This document shows positions 1 to 5,767 of a stretch of DNA of 6,324 bases, in pieces. The position numbers and the translations under genes are program-made. Positions within the stretch are counted from its first letter, which is position 1, and each line of letters begins with the position of its first letter. Source of the stretch: Flavihumibacter sp. (lineage in GTDB: Bacteria; Bacteroidota; Bacteroidia; Chitinophagales; Chitinophagaceae); assembly GCA_025455285.1 (NCBI GenBank), contig JALOMU010000195.1, positions 1 through 6,324 on the forward strand, in the 5' to 3' direction. The notes under the pieces were generated by a model. The model had not been told where the DNA came from. It was given only the letters and a program-made list of their open reading frames with translations, and did no database searches.

Positions 1-671
1 TCATGCTTTTCATTACCGGCTTCTTCAGGGGTATGGGTAGTGAAGACAAGTCTTTTACGAACTTCTTCCAGGTTGTTCCCAAAACGGCGATACAGGTAAA
101 AAGCAGCACTGATACCATGTGCTTCATTCAGGTGGTAAACATCCGGATTGAATCCAATTTCATCCAGCAGTTTTGCACCGCCAACACCTAAGAGAATAAA
201 TTGCGCCACCTTGGTCGCCACGTTGGCATCATACAACCGATGCGTAATGGTTTGTGAAACATAATCGTTTTCGGGAAGATCGGTACTAAGCAGGAATAAA
301 GGGGCTGTCTGGTAAGTATCTGGTGGCAGGTACCAAACTTTTACCCAAACCGGGTGATCGTGAATGGAAATCTGAAATTTTATATGTGTATCCTGTAAAA
401 AACTGTATTGTTTTTCCATCCAGGTAACCTGTAGAGTCTGGTCCTGGTTACGTGCCTGGTCATAATAACCAAACTTCCAGAGAATTCCGATCCCGATCAG
501 GTTCTGCCTTAACTCGTAAGCACTCCGCAAATGTGAGCCCGAAAGGAAACCAAGTCCACCACTGTAAATTTTCAGCGGTTGGTGAACTGCAAATTCCATG
601 GAGAAATAGGCCACTTTTTTTGAATAACGATCATCGCCCTGGTAGGGAACAGTGAAATTTCTAAAACTCAT
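1..671 (-). CDS. glgP: Alpha-glucan (glycogen) phosphorylase, N-terminal part, cut by the window edge
   Basis: The enzyme removes glucose units from the non-reducing ends of glycogen or other alpha-1,4-glucans as glucose-1-phosphate, in the cytoplasm. The reading frame is open from ATG at 671 to the left edge (223 codons plus two bases) and carries the hallmarks of the GT35 'alpha-glucan family phosphorylase' group: AYFSMEFA (residues 21-28), YSGGLGFLSGSHLRSA (36-51), IGIGILWKFGYY (59-70), a helix ending ILLGVGGAKLL (159-169), VYHLNEAHG (178-186) and FTTHTPEEAGNEKH (210-223). The ATG at 671 is chosen because the family core starts about 20 residues later; the ATG at 678 runs into a stop after five codons. 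The N-terminal DUF3417 extension found in some relatives is absent, so a short form of roughly 550 residues is expected (inference). The PLP-binding C-terminal half lies outside the window. No clear Shine-Dalgarno is seen. The lipoprotein gene ends 69 bp upstream on the same strand. Confidence 0.93.
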   Translation of the reverse strand, partial: MSFRNFTVPYQGDDRYSKKVAYFSMEFAVHQPLKIYSGGLGFLSGSHLRSAYELRQNLIGIGILWKFGYYDQARNQDQTLQVTWMEKQYSFLQDTHIKFQISIHDHPVWVKVWYLPPDTYQTAPLFLLSTDLPENDYVSQTITHRLYDANVATKVAQFILLGVGGAKLLDEIGFNPDVYHLNEAHGISAAFYLYRRFGNNLEEVRKRLVFTTHTPEEAGNEKH

Positions 672-740
672 ATGGCATCAATGATTTGTCGAATGTGTAT
701 TAAATACGCAATTTAAAGTATTCACTGGAATTAAGGTTAT

Positions 741-1715
741 TTACTTCTTTTTACGGGAAGCCGGAGGACTTGCTTTTTTCTTTCGGGTATATCTTCCTTC
801 AAAAAAACATTTGATATCCCGATAGGAACCACAGCCTTCCAATTCTTTCATAGTAACCGTATTACCCGAGAACGTAAAATCAATAACGCAGGTACCATTG
901 TTTTCCGTATATCTGGCGGAATTTGCCCCGGTAATTTGTGCATCTCCCTTTAACTCTCCGATACATTCTCCTTTGTCTTTTTCAAAATGAATAAAGAAGC
1001 TTAGATATGCCTTTCTATGACTATCCCGAAAGGATACGAGATTGCGGGTTTCGCCGAGATAATCACCCGTAAGTTTATGGGTGGTTGGAAGGGTATCAAT
1101 GGGATTGATCAATTTACCTTGTTTGTTTGCCTGGTCATTGGATTCAGTAAGAATCAACATGAAAATTCCTTCCGGATTGTATATAAAAACGTTTTTTTGA
1201 TACAAGACCTGTCCATCAGGAGTTGAACGCTGGCGAACGGTTGTTATAGTATGGCGACTATCAATATTGGCTACTTTCTGCTCATTGCTTGTTGGAGTGG
1301 AGGTACTGACTACCAGTGGCAGTGCAGACTTGAACGAATCCTGCTCAAAAGCAAGCGCATGAGCTGCCCTTTTTGTACCCAATACCGATTTCACCAGAAT
1401 ATAGGTTTCTGCATCTTTTACTTCAATTTTTCCGATAGGATAAAGTTGAGGTTTAGTTTTTTTGCCAAACACCGGCTGCAAAACAGAGTCTGGAACAAAT
1501 TGGGAAAAGATTTTGTTACCGATCCGAAGTGAATCAGGCGACTTCTTAACCAACATGGTATCAGACAAATGAAAAGGAAGTTTGATCTCCGGGAAAAAAT
1601 CAATGAATTCAGTTACAACCACCTCTTCTGTATCCAATAATTGCTTCTTTTTGGAGGAACAGGCAGCCATGCCAAGCAGTAAACTAACAATAAGCAGACG
1701 GTTTTTCCAATGCAT
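741..1715 (-). CDS. Uncharacterised lipoprotein with a four-cysteine C-terminal region
   Basis: The function is not recognised. The 324-residue protein starts with a lipoprotein signal: basic MHWKNR, a hydrophobic stretch (LLIVSLLLG), then the lipobox MAAC with the lipidated cysteine at residue 19, followed by SSKKK. It should therefore be anchored to a membrane on the periplasmic or outer side. The middle (about 90-240) looks beta-rich without a known motif. Residues 245-310 contain four cysteines (251, 276, 295, 303) among short beta-like segments such as FTFSGNTVTMKE, which suggests a small beta domain held by two disulfides (inference); I believe similar tails occur in hypothetical proteins of Chitinophagaceae, but this is from memory. 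The end is very basic (RKKKASPPASRKKK). AAGGA at 1727-1731, 11 bp before the ATG, may act as a ribosome binding site. The gene lies upstream of the phosphorylase with no visible terminator between, so co-transcription is possible, but that does not show a role in glycogen metabolism. Confidence 0.88.
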   Translation of the reverse strand: MHWKNRLLIVSLLLGMAACSSKKKQLLDTEEVVVTEFIDFFPEIKLPFHLSDTMLVKKSPDSLRIGNKIFSQFVPDSVLQPVFGKKTKPQLYPIGKIEVKDAETYILVKSVLGTKRAAHALAFEQDSFKSALPLVVSTSTPTSNEQKVANIDSRHTITTVRQRSTPDGQVLYQKNVFIYNPEGIFMLILTESNDQANKQGKLINPIDTLPTTHKLTGDYLGETRNLVSFRDSHRKAYLSFFIHFEKDKGECIGELKGDAQITGANSARYTENNGTCVIDFTFSGNTVTMKELEGCGSYRDIKCFFEGRYTRKKKASPPASRKKK

Positions 1716-1791
1716 TGGTCAGGTTTTCCTTGAGTCGCTAAAATAGTTTATTTCAAATAGCCCCCATTTTTTGTCCTTTATTTTTTTTTAG
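1716..1791. promoter_or_regulatory. Divergent intergenic region between the lipoprotein and the metal regulator
   Basis: This 76-bp AT-rich stretch must hold the control signals for both neighbouring genes. No full match to the Bacteroidota promoter (TTTG, about 19 bp, TAnnTTTG) was found on either strand. On the minus strand TATTTTAG (1738-1745) fits the -7 element in 7 of 8 positions, but no TTTG lies at the right distance. An imperfect palindrome AAATA-gtt-TATTT (1741-1753) and a direct repeat AAATAG (1741-1746 and 1755-1760) could be an operator for the adjacent repressor, which often autoregulates in this family; this is speculation. A run of nine T (1781-1789) ends right before the regulator's reading frame. 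Confidence 0.35.
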
Positions 1792-1854
1792 TACTCCACC
1801 AGTAAAGAAAACTACATCAAGGCAATTTATCATCTGGAACAGGAAGATCCGGTA
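1789..1854 (+). other. Coding N-terminus of the metal regulator lacking a canonical start codon
   Basis: Read in the frame of the downstream regulator, 1792-1854 encodes YSTSKENYIKAIYHLEQEDPV. This matches the first helix of DtxR/MntR proteins (compare the EMYLRTIYEL and EDYIEQIYML segments of DtxR and MntR, from memory). It is preceded directly by an in-frame TAG (1789-1791), and no ATG, GTG or TTG lies between that stop and the GTG at 1855. One extra T between 1790 and 1791 would turn AGTAC into ATGTAC and give a normal protein starting MYSTSKENYIKAIYHL. Either a real one-base deletion, a sequencing or assembly error next to the nine-T run, or a non-canonical start explains this. Confidence 0.7.
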
Positions 1855-2460
1855 GTGAGCACTAATGCTCTGGCGAGGCAACTGGCCACCAAACCGGCTT
1901 CTGTTACCGACATGCTTAAAAAATTAAATGAGCAGGATCTCATCCATTATGAACCGTATAAGGGGGTAAAGTTGACTGATTCGGGTAATAAACTGGCTTT
2001 GCAAATCATTCGCAAGCACCGTTTGTGGGAATTTTTTCTGGTGGAAAAACTGGGATTTGGCTGGGAGGAAGTGCATGAAATTGCCGAAGAACTGGAACAT
2101 ATCAGCAGTAAAAAACTGATCGACCGGCTGGATGAATTTCTTGGCAGGCCCAAAACGGATCCGCATGGCGATCCCATACCTGATGCTGCCGGCATTTTAC
2201 CAAAAATAGAAAAACGTTGTTTACTGGACCTTCCGATAGGCGTTTCTGCTGATCTTATAAGTGTCTCCAACCAGTCTGCCGATATGCTTGATTTACTCAG
2301 GCATCACCAGATAGAAATCGGAACCCGTTTGAAAATAACGAACCGGTTTCGATTTGACCATTCCTTACAGATTACAGTTCAGGGTGGCCCTCCGGTTACG
2401 ATCAGTGAACAACTTGCGGCTCATTTATATGTCGCCTGGGCCAAGGATGAAACAGACTGA
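1855..2460 (+). CDS. DtxR/MntR-family metal-dependent transcriptional repressor (start uncertain)
   Basis: A cytoplasmic dimeric repressor that binds DNA when loaded with Mn(II) or Fe(II) and controls metal uptake genes. Residues are numbered from the GTG at 1855, the first canonical start. Residues 1-45 are most of the winged helix, with the recognition region TKPASVTDMLKKLNEQDLIHY and wing YKGVKLT. Residues 46-100 are the metal-binding and dimerisation domain, with likely ligands His55, Glu59, His74, Glu78, Glu81 and His82. Their spacing equals that of DtxR His79, Glu83, His98, Cys102, Glu105, His106. Glu78 replaces the DtxR cysteine, as in Mn-sensing MntR, so manganese sensing is favoured (inference). 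The DPHGDPIPD linker and a FeoA/SH3-like domain (about 125-195) follow. Starting here would remove the first helix, so the true product probably has about 22 more residues (see 1789-1854); if no start works there, the gene may be impaired. Its TGA abuts the stop of the convergent Crp gene. Confidence 0.88.
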   Translation: MSTNALARQLATKPASVTDMLKKLNEQDLIHYEPYKGVKLTDSGNKLALQIIRKHRLWEFFLVEKLGFGWEEVHEIAEELEHISSKKLIDRLDEFLGRPKTDPHGDPIPDAAGILPKIEKRCLLDLPIGVSADLISVSNQSADMLDLLRHHQIEIGTRLKITNRFRFDHSLQITVQGGPPVTISEQLAAHLYVAWAKDETD

Positions 2461-3072
2461 TCACTTCCGCAGCCGAACCAGGTGTTTCAGCCTGCTAAAA
2501 GTTTCAGGTTTGATATTCAGATAAGATGCAATGTATTTTTGTGATACCCGCTGCATCATGTTGGGGTGCTTGTGGATATACTGTAAAAATCGCTCCCTGG
2601 CTGTAAGACGAAAATGTGACAGATCCCGTAGTTCTTTTCGTATATACATTTCCGATACCATAAGTCTTGCCAGCTTGTTCAGGACCGGAATATCCGTATA
2701 AAGCTTTTCAAGGTCTTCTCTGTGAATGGAAAGAAAGGTACTTGCTTCGATGGCTTCAATATAGCAATCTGCCGGTTTGCCGGTATGAAAGGAAAGCTCG
2801 GCATGAATGAAATGCCCTTCTGTTGATAATTGAAGGGTGAACTCCTTCTTTCCTGCCCGCATGAATTTTCGCACTACTCCACTTACAATAAAGTTGAAAT
2901 AATGATCCACTTCTCCAGGTTGAATGAGAAGGCTTTTTTTATCCAGTTTACGAACAATAAAATAACTGGTCAGTAGCTTAAACTCTTCCTTCGTAATACC
3001 ACAATAGGTATTCATGTAGGCAAAGAGTTCCTGAATTGCCGGCTGGTAAGATTGTAAGGCTGAAGACTTCAT
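2461..3072 (-). CDS. Crp/Fnr-family transcriptional regulator, downstream member of a tandem pair
   Basis: A 203-residue DNA-binding regulator with an N-terminal cyclic-nucleotide-binding-type beta barrel (about 30-125), a dimerisation helix (about 125-155) and a C-terminal helix-turn-helix. The HTH is VSQKYIASYLNIKPETFSR near the very end, so the protein stops soon after the recognition helix, as is usual in Bacteroidota members. In the segment equal to the CRP phosphate-binding cassette (GHFIHAELSFHTGKPADC) the Arg and Glu that hold cAMP in E. coli CRP are replaced by Ala, and there is no FNR-type cysteine cluster, so the ligand is unknown. It is clearly paralogous to the gene just upstream (shared FAY, VRK, QLS-EG, QKY-AS-L-IKPETFSR). 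The ATG at 3072 lies 4 bp after the upstream stop and is preceded by a strong Shine-Dalgarno, so translation is probably coupled. Targets cannot be told from the sequence. Confidence 0.92.
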   Translation of the reverse strand: MKSSALQSYQPAIQELFAYMNTYCGITKEEFKLLTSYFIVRKLDKKSLLIQPGEVDHYFNFIVSGVVRKFMRAGKKEFTLQLSTEGHFIHAELSFHTGKPADCYIEAIEASTFLSIHREDLEKLYTDIPVLNKLARLMVSEMYIRKELRDLSHFRLTARERFLQYIHKHPNMMQRVSQKYIASYLNIKPETFSRLKHLVRLRK

Positions 3073-3076
3073 GCAA

Positions 3077-3676
3077 CTACTCCTCTCCTTTTAGAAAATA
3101 CTGTTTTTTAAACCGACTGAAGGTTTCCGGTTTAATATCTAAGAGGGATGCCAGGTATTTTTGTGGCACCCGTGCCAAAAGATCCGGATTTTCGCTGATA
3201 AACTGGACAAATCGTTCCTTCGGACTGCTTATCATCCGAAAAGTATCTGTTTTTTCTTTCATCAGCATCCATTCGAGGATGATGAGTCGTCCCATTTTTT
3301 CAAAGTTGACACTGTACTCATATAAGCTTTCCATTCCGGATTTTGTAATAAAAGCAAGGGTACAGGGCTCCATGGTTTCAATCACAAAATCGGAAGGAAC
3401 ACCAGAAAGAAAGGAAACAGATGAGCTTATAAGCTGACCTTCCTTTGAAAGCTGAACAGTAATTTCCTCCTGCCCGCGGTAGAAATACTTCCGCACCAGT
3501 CCTTTTTCGATAAAATAGGTATGTTGCTCTAACTCTCCGATATTGGTCAATACCTGTTTTGGCACACAGGTCATGATCTGTATATGCTGACGAAGTACTT
3601 TTCGCTCTGCATCAGTCAACTCCACAAACCGGTTAATATAGGCAAATACATTCGTCCCTATCAGCTTCATAATCAT
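3077..3676 (-). CDS. Crp/Fnr-family transcriptional regulator, upstream member of a tandem pair
   Basis: A 199-residue regulator of the same build as its downstream neighbour: sensory beta barrel (about 20-115), a long connecting helix (about 120-145) and the C-terminal HTH VPQKYLASLLDIKPETFSR. The cassette region reads GQLISSSVSFLSGVPSD, again without the cAMP-binding Glu and Arg of E. coli CRP, so cAMP binding of the classical kind is unlikely. Two start codons are possible: ATG at 3676 (MIMKL) and ATG at 3670 (MKLIG). The second would suit a leaderless transcript from the TAATTTTG box at 3678-3685. The gene is divergent from icd with 97 bp between them, so it is placed to control icd or itself; that is inference only. 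The two paralogues look like a local gene duplication that has since diverged considerably. Confidence 0.92.
   Translation of the reverse strand: MIMKLIGTNVFAYINRFVELTDAERKVLRQHIQIMTCVPKQVLTNIGELEQHTYFIEKGLVRKYFYRGQEEITVQLSKEGQLISSSVSFLSGVPSDFVIETMEPCTLAFITKSGMESLYEYSVNFEKMGRLIILEWMLMKEKTDTFRMISSPKERFVQFISENPDLLARVPQKYLASLLDIKPETFSRFKKQYFLKGEE
3081..3090 (-). promoter_or_regulatory. Strong Shine-Dalgarno for the downstream Crp gene
   Basis: On the minus strand the sequence AAGGAGAGGA lies 8 bp before the ATG at 3072, inside the last codons of the upstream Crp gene. It is the only strong ribosome binding site in the window and supports ATG 3072 as the start. Together with the 4-bp gap between stop and start it suggests that both regulators are made from one transcript. 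Confidence 0.75.
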
Positions 3677-3677
3677 A

Positions 3678-3685
3678 CAAAATTA
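3678..3685 (-). promoter_or_regulatory. Possible -7 box for the Crp pair
   Basis: On the minus strand TAATTTTG is a full match to the Bacteroidota -7 element TAnnTTTG. There is no TTTG about 19 bp upstream, so support is partial. If used, transcription would start within a few bases of ATG 3676 or ATG 3670 and give a leaderless or nearly leaderless mRNA. Confidence 0.3.
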
Positions 3686-3714
3686 CTGGAATCCGGCATC
3701 TGATATTTTTATCA

Positions 3715-3745
3715 TTTGAATTTTTACGCATTTGCAGTAGGTTTG
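3715..3745 (+). promoter_or_regulatory. Bacteroidota-type promoter for icd
   Basis: TTTG at 3715-3718 and TAGGTTTG at 3738-3745 match the -33 and -7 elements (TTTG and TAnnTTTG) used by the primary sigma factor of Bacteroidota, and the 19-bp spacing is what that consensus expects. Transcription would begin near 3748-3752, leaving a leader of roughly 22-26 bases before the ATG at 3774. The heptamer TTTGCAG occurs twice, 11 bp apart (3731-3737 and 3742-3748), and TTGCA a third time at 3751-3755, overlapping the -7 box and start point; this could be a regulator site. Confidence 0.7.
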
Positions 3746-3773
3746 CAGCCTTGCATACATAAATCAGGCAACC

Positions 3774-5009
3774 ATGACAAAAAAAATCAACGTAGCTAAC
3801 CCGGTGGTAGAACTGGATGGCGATGAAATGACCAGGATCATCTGGCAGTTTATTAAGGACAAACTAATCCTTCCCTACCTGGAACTGGATATTAAATATT
3901 ATGACCTCGGCGTTGAACACCGCGATGCAACCAATGACCAGGTAACAATCGATGCGGCAAATGCAATTAAACAATATGGCGTAGGTATCAAATGTGCAAC
4001 CATTACTCCGGATGAGGCCAGGGTGAAGGAGTTTAACCTGAAGCAGATGTGGAAGAGCCCAAATGGGACCATCCGCAACATCCTTGATGGTACGGTTTTC
4101 CGTGAGCCTATAGTTATTAATAATATTCCCAGGCTGGTAACCAACTGGACGGCCCCAATTATTGTTGGAAGGCATGCGTTCGGTGATCAGTATCGGGCCA
4201 CCGATACGGTTATCAAGGGAAAGGGTAAGCTCACCATGACTTTTACTCCGGAAGATGGCGGAGAACCACAAACCTTTGAAGTGTTTAATTTCAAAGGTGA
4301 TGGCGTTGCTATGTCCATGTACAATACGGATGAAAGTATCAAAGGATTTGCACGCAGCTGCTTTAATATGGCGCTGAGCAAAAAATGGCCCCTGTACCTT
4401 TCCACCAAGAATACCATTCTGAAAAAATACGATGGTCGGTTTAAAGATATCTTTGAAGAGATTTACCAGAATGAATTCAAAACTGCATTTGATGCAGCTG
4501 GTATTGTGTATGAACACCGTCTGATTGACGATATGGTGGCAAGTGCGCTTAAGTGGAATGGTAACTTCGTATGGGCTTGTAAAAATTACGATGGAGATGT
4601 ACAAAGTGATACGGTTGCACAAGGGTTTGGCTCACTCGGACTCATGACATCTGTATTAATTACACCGGATGGCAAAACCCTGGAATCAGAAGCTGCACAT
4701 GGAACCGTAACACGTCACTACCGCGACCATCAGGCAGGTAAACCAACTTCAACGAATCCAATTGCTTCGATATTCGCATGGACCAGAGGACTTGCATTCC
4801 GTGGAAAACTGGATAATAACCAGGAATTGATTGATTTCGCCAACAAACTGGAAGCGGTTTGTATTGAGACGGTTGAGAGTGGTAAGATGACCAAGGACCT
4901 GGCAGTTTGTATCCATGGAAATAAAGTAAAACACGGCGAACACTTCCTGTATACGCAGGAATTCCTGGATGCGATTGATGAAAATCTTCGTAAGAAACTG
5001 GGAGCATAA
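3774..5009 (+). CDS. icd: NADP-dependent isocitrate dehydrogenase (type II, IDH1-like)
   Basis: A cytoplasmic TCA-cycle enzyme that oxidatively decarboxylates isocitrate to 2-oxoglutarate and CO2, making NADPH. The 411-residue protein resembles the eukaryotic-type homodimeric enzymes (human IDH1 is 414 residues) along its full length rather than the E. coli type. Visible active-site residues are Ser95 in KSPNGTIR, Arg101, Arg110, Arg133 (equal to human Arg132), Tyr140, Lys212, and the metal-binding aspartates Asp253, Asp275 and Asp279. The family signature [20 protein letters not shown] covers 271-290, and the NADP-binding GTVTRHYR with Arg314 and His315 follows. All key residues are intact, so the gene should be functional. 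The ATG at 3774 fits the family start. It has its own promoter and its own terminator, so it is probably transcribed alone. No strong Shine-Dalgarno is present. Confidence 0.98.
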   Translation: MTKKINVANPVVELDGDEMTRIIWQFIKDKLILPYLELDIKYYDLGVEHRDATNDQVTIDAANAIKQYGVGIKCATITPDEARVKEFNLKQMWKSPNGTIRNILDGTVFREPIVINNIPRLVTNWTAPIIVGRHAFGDQYRATDTVIKGKGKLTMTFTPEDGGEPQTFEVFNFKGDGVAMSMYNTDESIKGFARSCFNMALSKKWPLYLSTKNTILKKYDGRFKDIFEEIYQNEFKTAFDAAGIVYEHRLIDDMVASALKWNGNFVWACKNYDGDVQSDTVAQGFGSLGLMTSVLITPDGKTLESEAAHGTVTRHYRDHQAGKPTSTNPIASIFAWTRGLAFRGKLDNNQELIDFANKLEAVCIETVESGKMTKDLAVCIHGNKVKHGEHFLYTQEFLDAIDENLRKKLGA

Positions 5010-5025
5010 GTTTCATCGCCTAAAT

Positions 5026-5057
5026 AAAAAAGCGCCTGAATATTCAGGCGCTTTTTT
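5026..5057. terminator. Bidirectional intrinsic terminator between icd and the small exported protein gene
   Basis: A perfect 32-bp palindrome: six A, then GCGCCTGAAT, its exact complement ATTCAGGCGC, and six T. The GC-rich stem of about eight pairs with a short loop is followed by a U run on either strand, so it can end icd transcripts (stop 17 bp upstream) and also those of the convergent gene whose stop is at 5069. Confidence 0.93.
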
Positions 5058-5068
5058 GTTAGGTTAAT

Positions 5069-5335
5069 TTATTCACGATTTCCAACGGATCTTTCGCGTT
5101 GCTGGAGTTCCGCTTTCATGCGCTCCAGTTTGGCCTTATTCTCCCGGGCTTCCATTCTGCGTTTTGCTAAAATTGCATCTGTTTCAGCTTTGGTCAGCAT
5201 TGGCTTTTTATGAGGAAGATTGGCCTGTTTGGCTTGTAGTTCAGTCCGGCTCAATCGTCTTTTTTGTTGTGCTGAACTATCAAATGATAAGCTGAGAAAC
5301 AGGAGCGTTCCGCTCAGTATCAGAATATTTTTCAT
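5069..5335 (-). CDS. Small exported, highly charged protein of unknown function
   Basis: An 88-residue protein that I do not recognise. It begins with a typical signal peptide (MKNILILSGTLLFLSLSFDSSA), with likely cleavage after residue 22 before QQKRR, so it is expected in the periplasm or outside the cell. There is no lipobox cysteine. The mature part, about 66 residues, is rich in Lys, Arg, Glu and Gln with almost no hydrophobic core; residues 49-82 look like one long charged helix, possibly a coiled coil. The ATG at 5335 lies 6 bp after the stop of the upstream stalk-like protein gene, without a clear Shine-Dalgarno, so the two are probably co-transcribed and may be translationally coupled. 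The icd terminator palindrome follows the gene. Confidence 0.8.
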   Translation of the reverse strand: MKNILILSGTLLFLSLSFDSSAQQKRRLSRTELQAKQANLPHKKPMLTKAETDAILAKRRMEARENKAKLERMKAELQQRERSVGNRE

Positions 5336-5341
5336 ACGTTG

Positions 5342-5767
5342 TTATTTTACGCTTACTAATACATTTATTTTACCAATTCCGCTACCAGAATAATCCTGTA
5401 GCGCTTTACCAAGCACCTGCCCCACTTTTACCTTGTCTGGATCTGCTTTCATGGCAACTCCAGGTATGCTGGAGGTAACTATAAGGTCGCCTCTTTTAAT
5501 GGCACCGCCTTCCATACAAACTTTGGTTGGCAATACACCAATAACCCCCATCGGAACACCGAAGCTAAGGTCTCCTTCTGTTGCATTTTCTTCTGTCAAT
5601 AACAAACCAGGCTTAGTTGCATAAACGCCTGCTACCAGGGTAGAATATGCACCACTTGATTTTACCATCTTACGGTCATCCGTAGTTGAAATTTCCAGCA
5701 CATCACCTGGCTCATACGCATTTCTATTGCCTACAACCGCAAATAATTCAGCAACGTCGGCGCCAGA
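5342..5767 (-). other. Conserved C-terminal domain of the stalk-like protein
   Basis: These bases encode the last 141 residues. In contrast to the low-complexity repeat part, this section has many spaced glycine-proline turns (EPGD, TKPG, SIPG) and the paired motif 'PMGVIGVLPTKV ... GAIKRGDLIVTSS', the pattern of a compact beta fold. It could be a folding, trimerisation or sorting module for the stalk. No catalytic residues for self-cleavage could be identified by eye. Confidence 0.55.

Noticed and set aside
452..655. 67-codon open frame on the plus strand
   Set aside because: It is antisense to the phosphorylase motifs and has no start signal or family likeness.
1251..1532. 93-codon open frame on the plus strand
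   Set aside because: It is antisense to the lipoprotein gene, with Cys- and Phe-rich content that looks non-coding.
1741..1753. AAATA-gtt-TATTT as a firm MntR box
   Set aside because: Five-base AT-rich arms are expected by chance in such AT-rich DNA; it is mentioned only as a weak candidate.
1781..1789. Run of nine T as a possible intrinsic terminator
   Set aside because: No GC-rich hairpin precedes it on the plus strand and no gene upstream on that strand would need it.
3036..3437. 133-codon open frame on the plus strand
   Set aside because: It overlaps both Crp genes in antisense and the predicted protein has no recognisable features.
3751..3771. TTGC-13 bp-GCAA as a Crp-type operator upstream of icd
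   Set aside because: Only the four outer bases on each side are complementary and the spacing does not match a known Crp/Fnr site; this could be chance.
3864..4622. 252-codon open frame on the minus strand
   Set aside because: It lies fully inside icd, whose product is conserved end to end, and its translation shows no family motif; it is a shadow frame.
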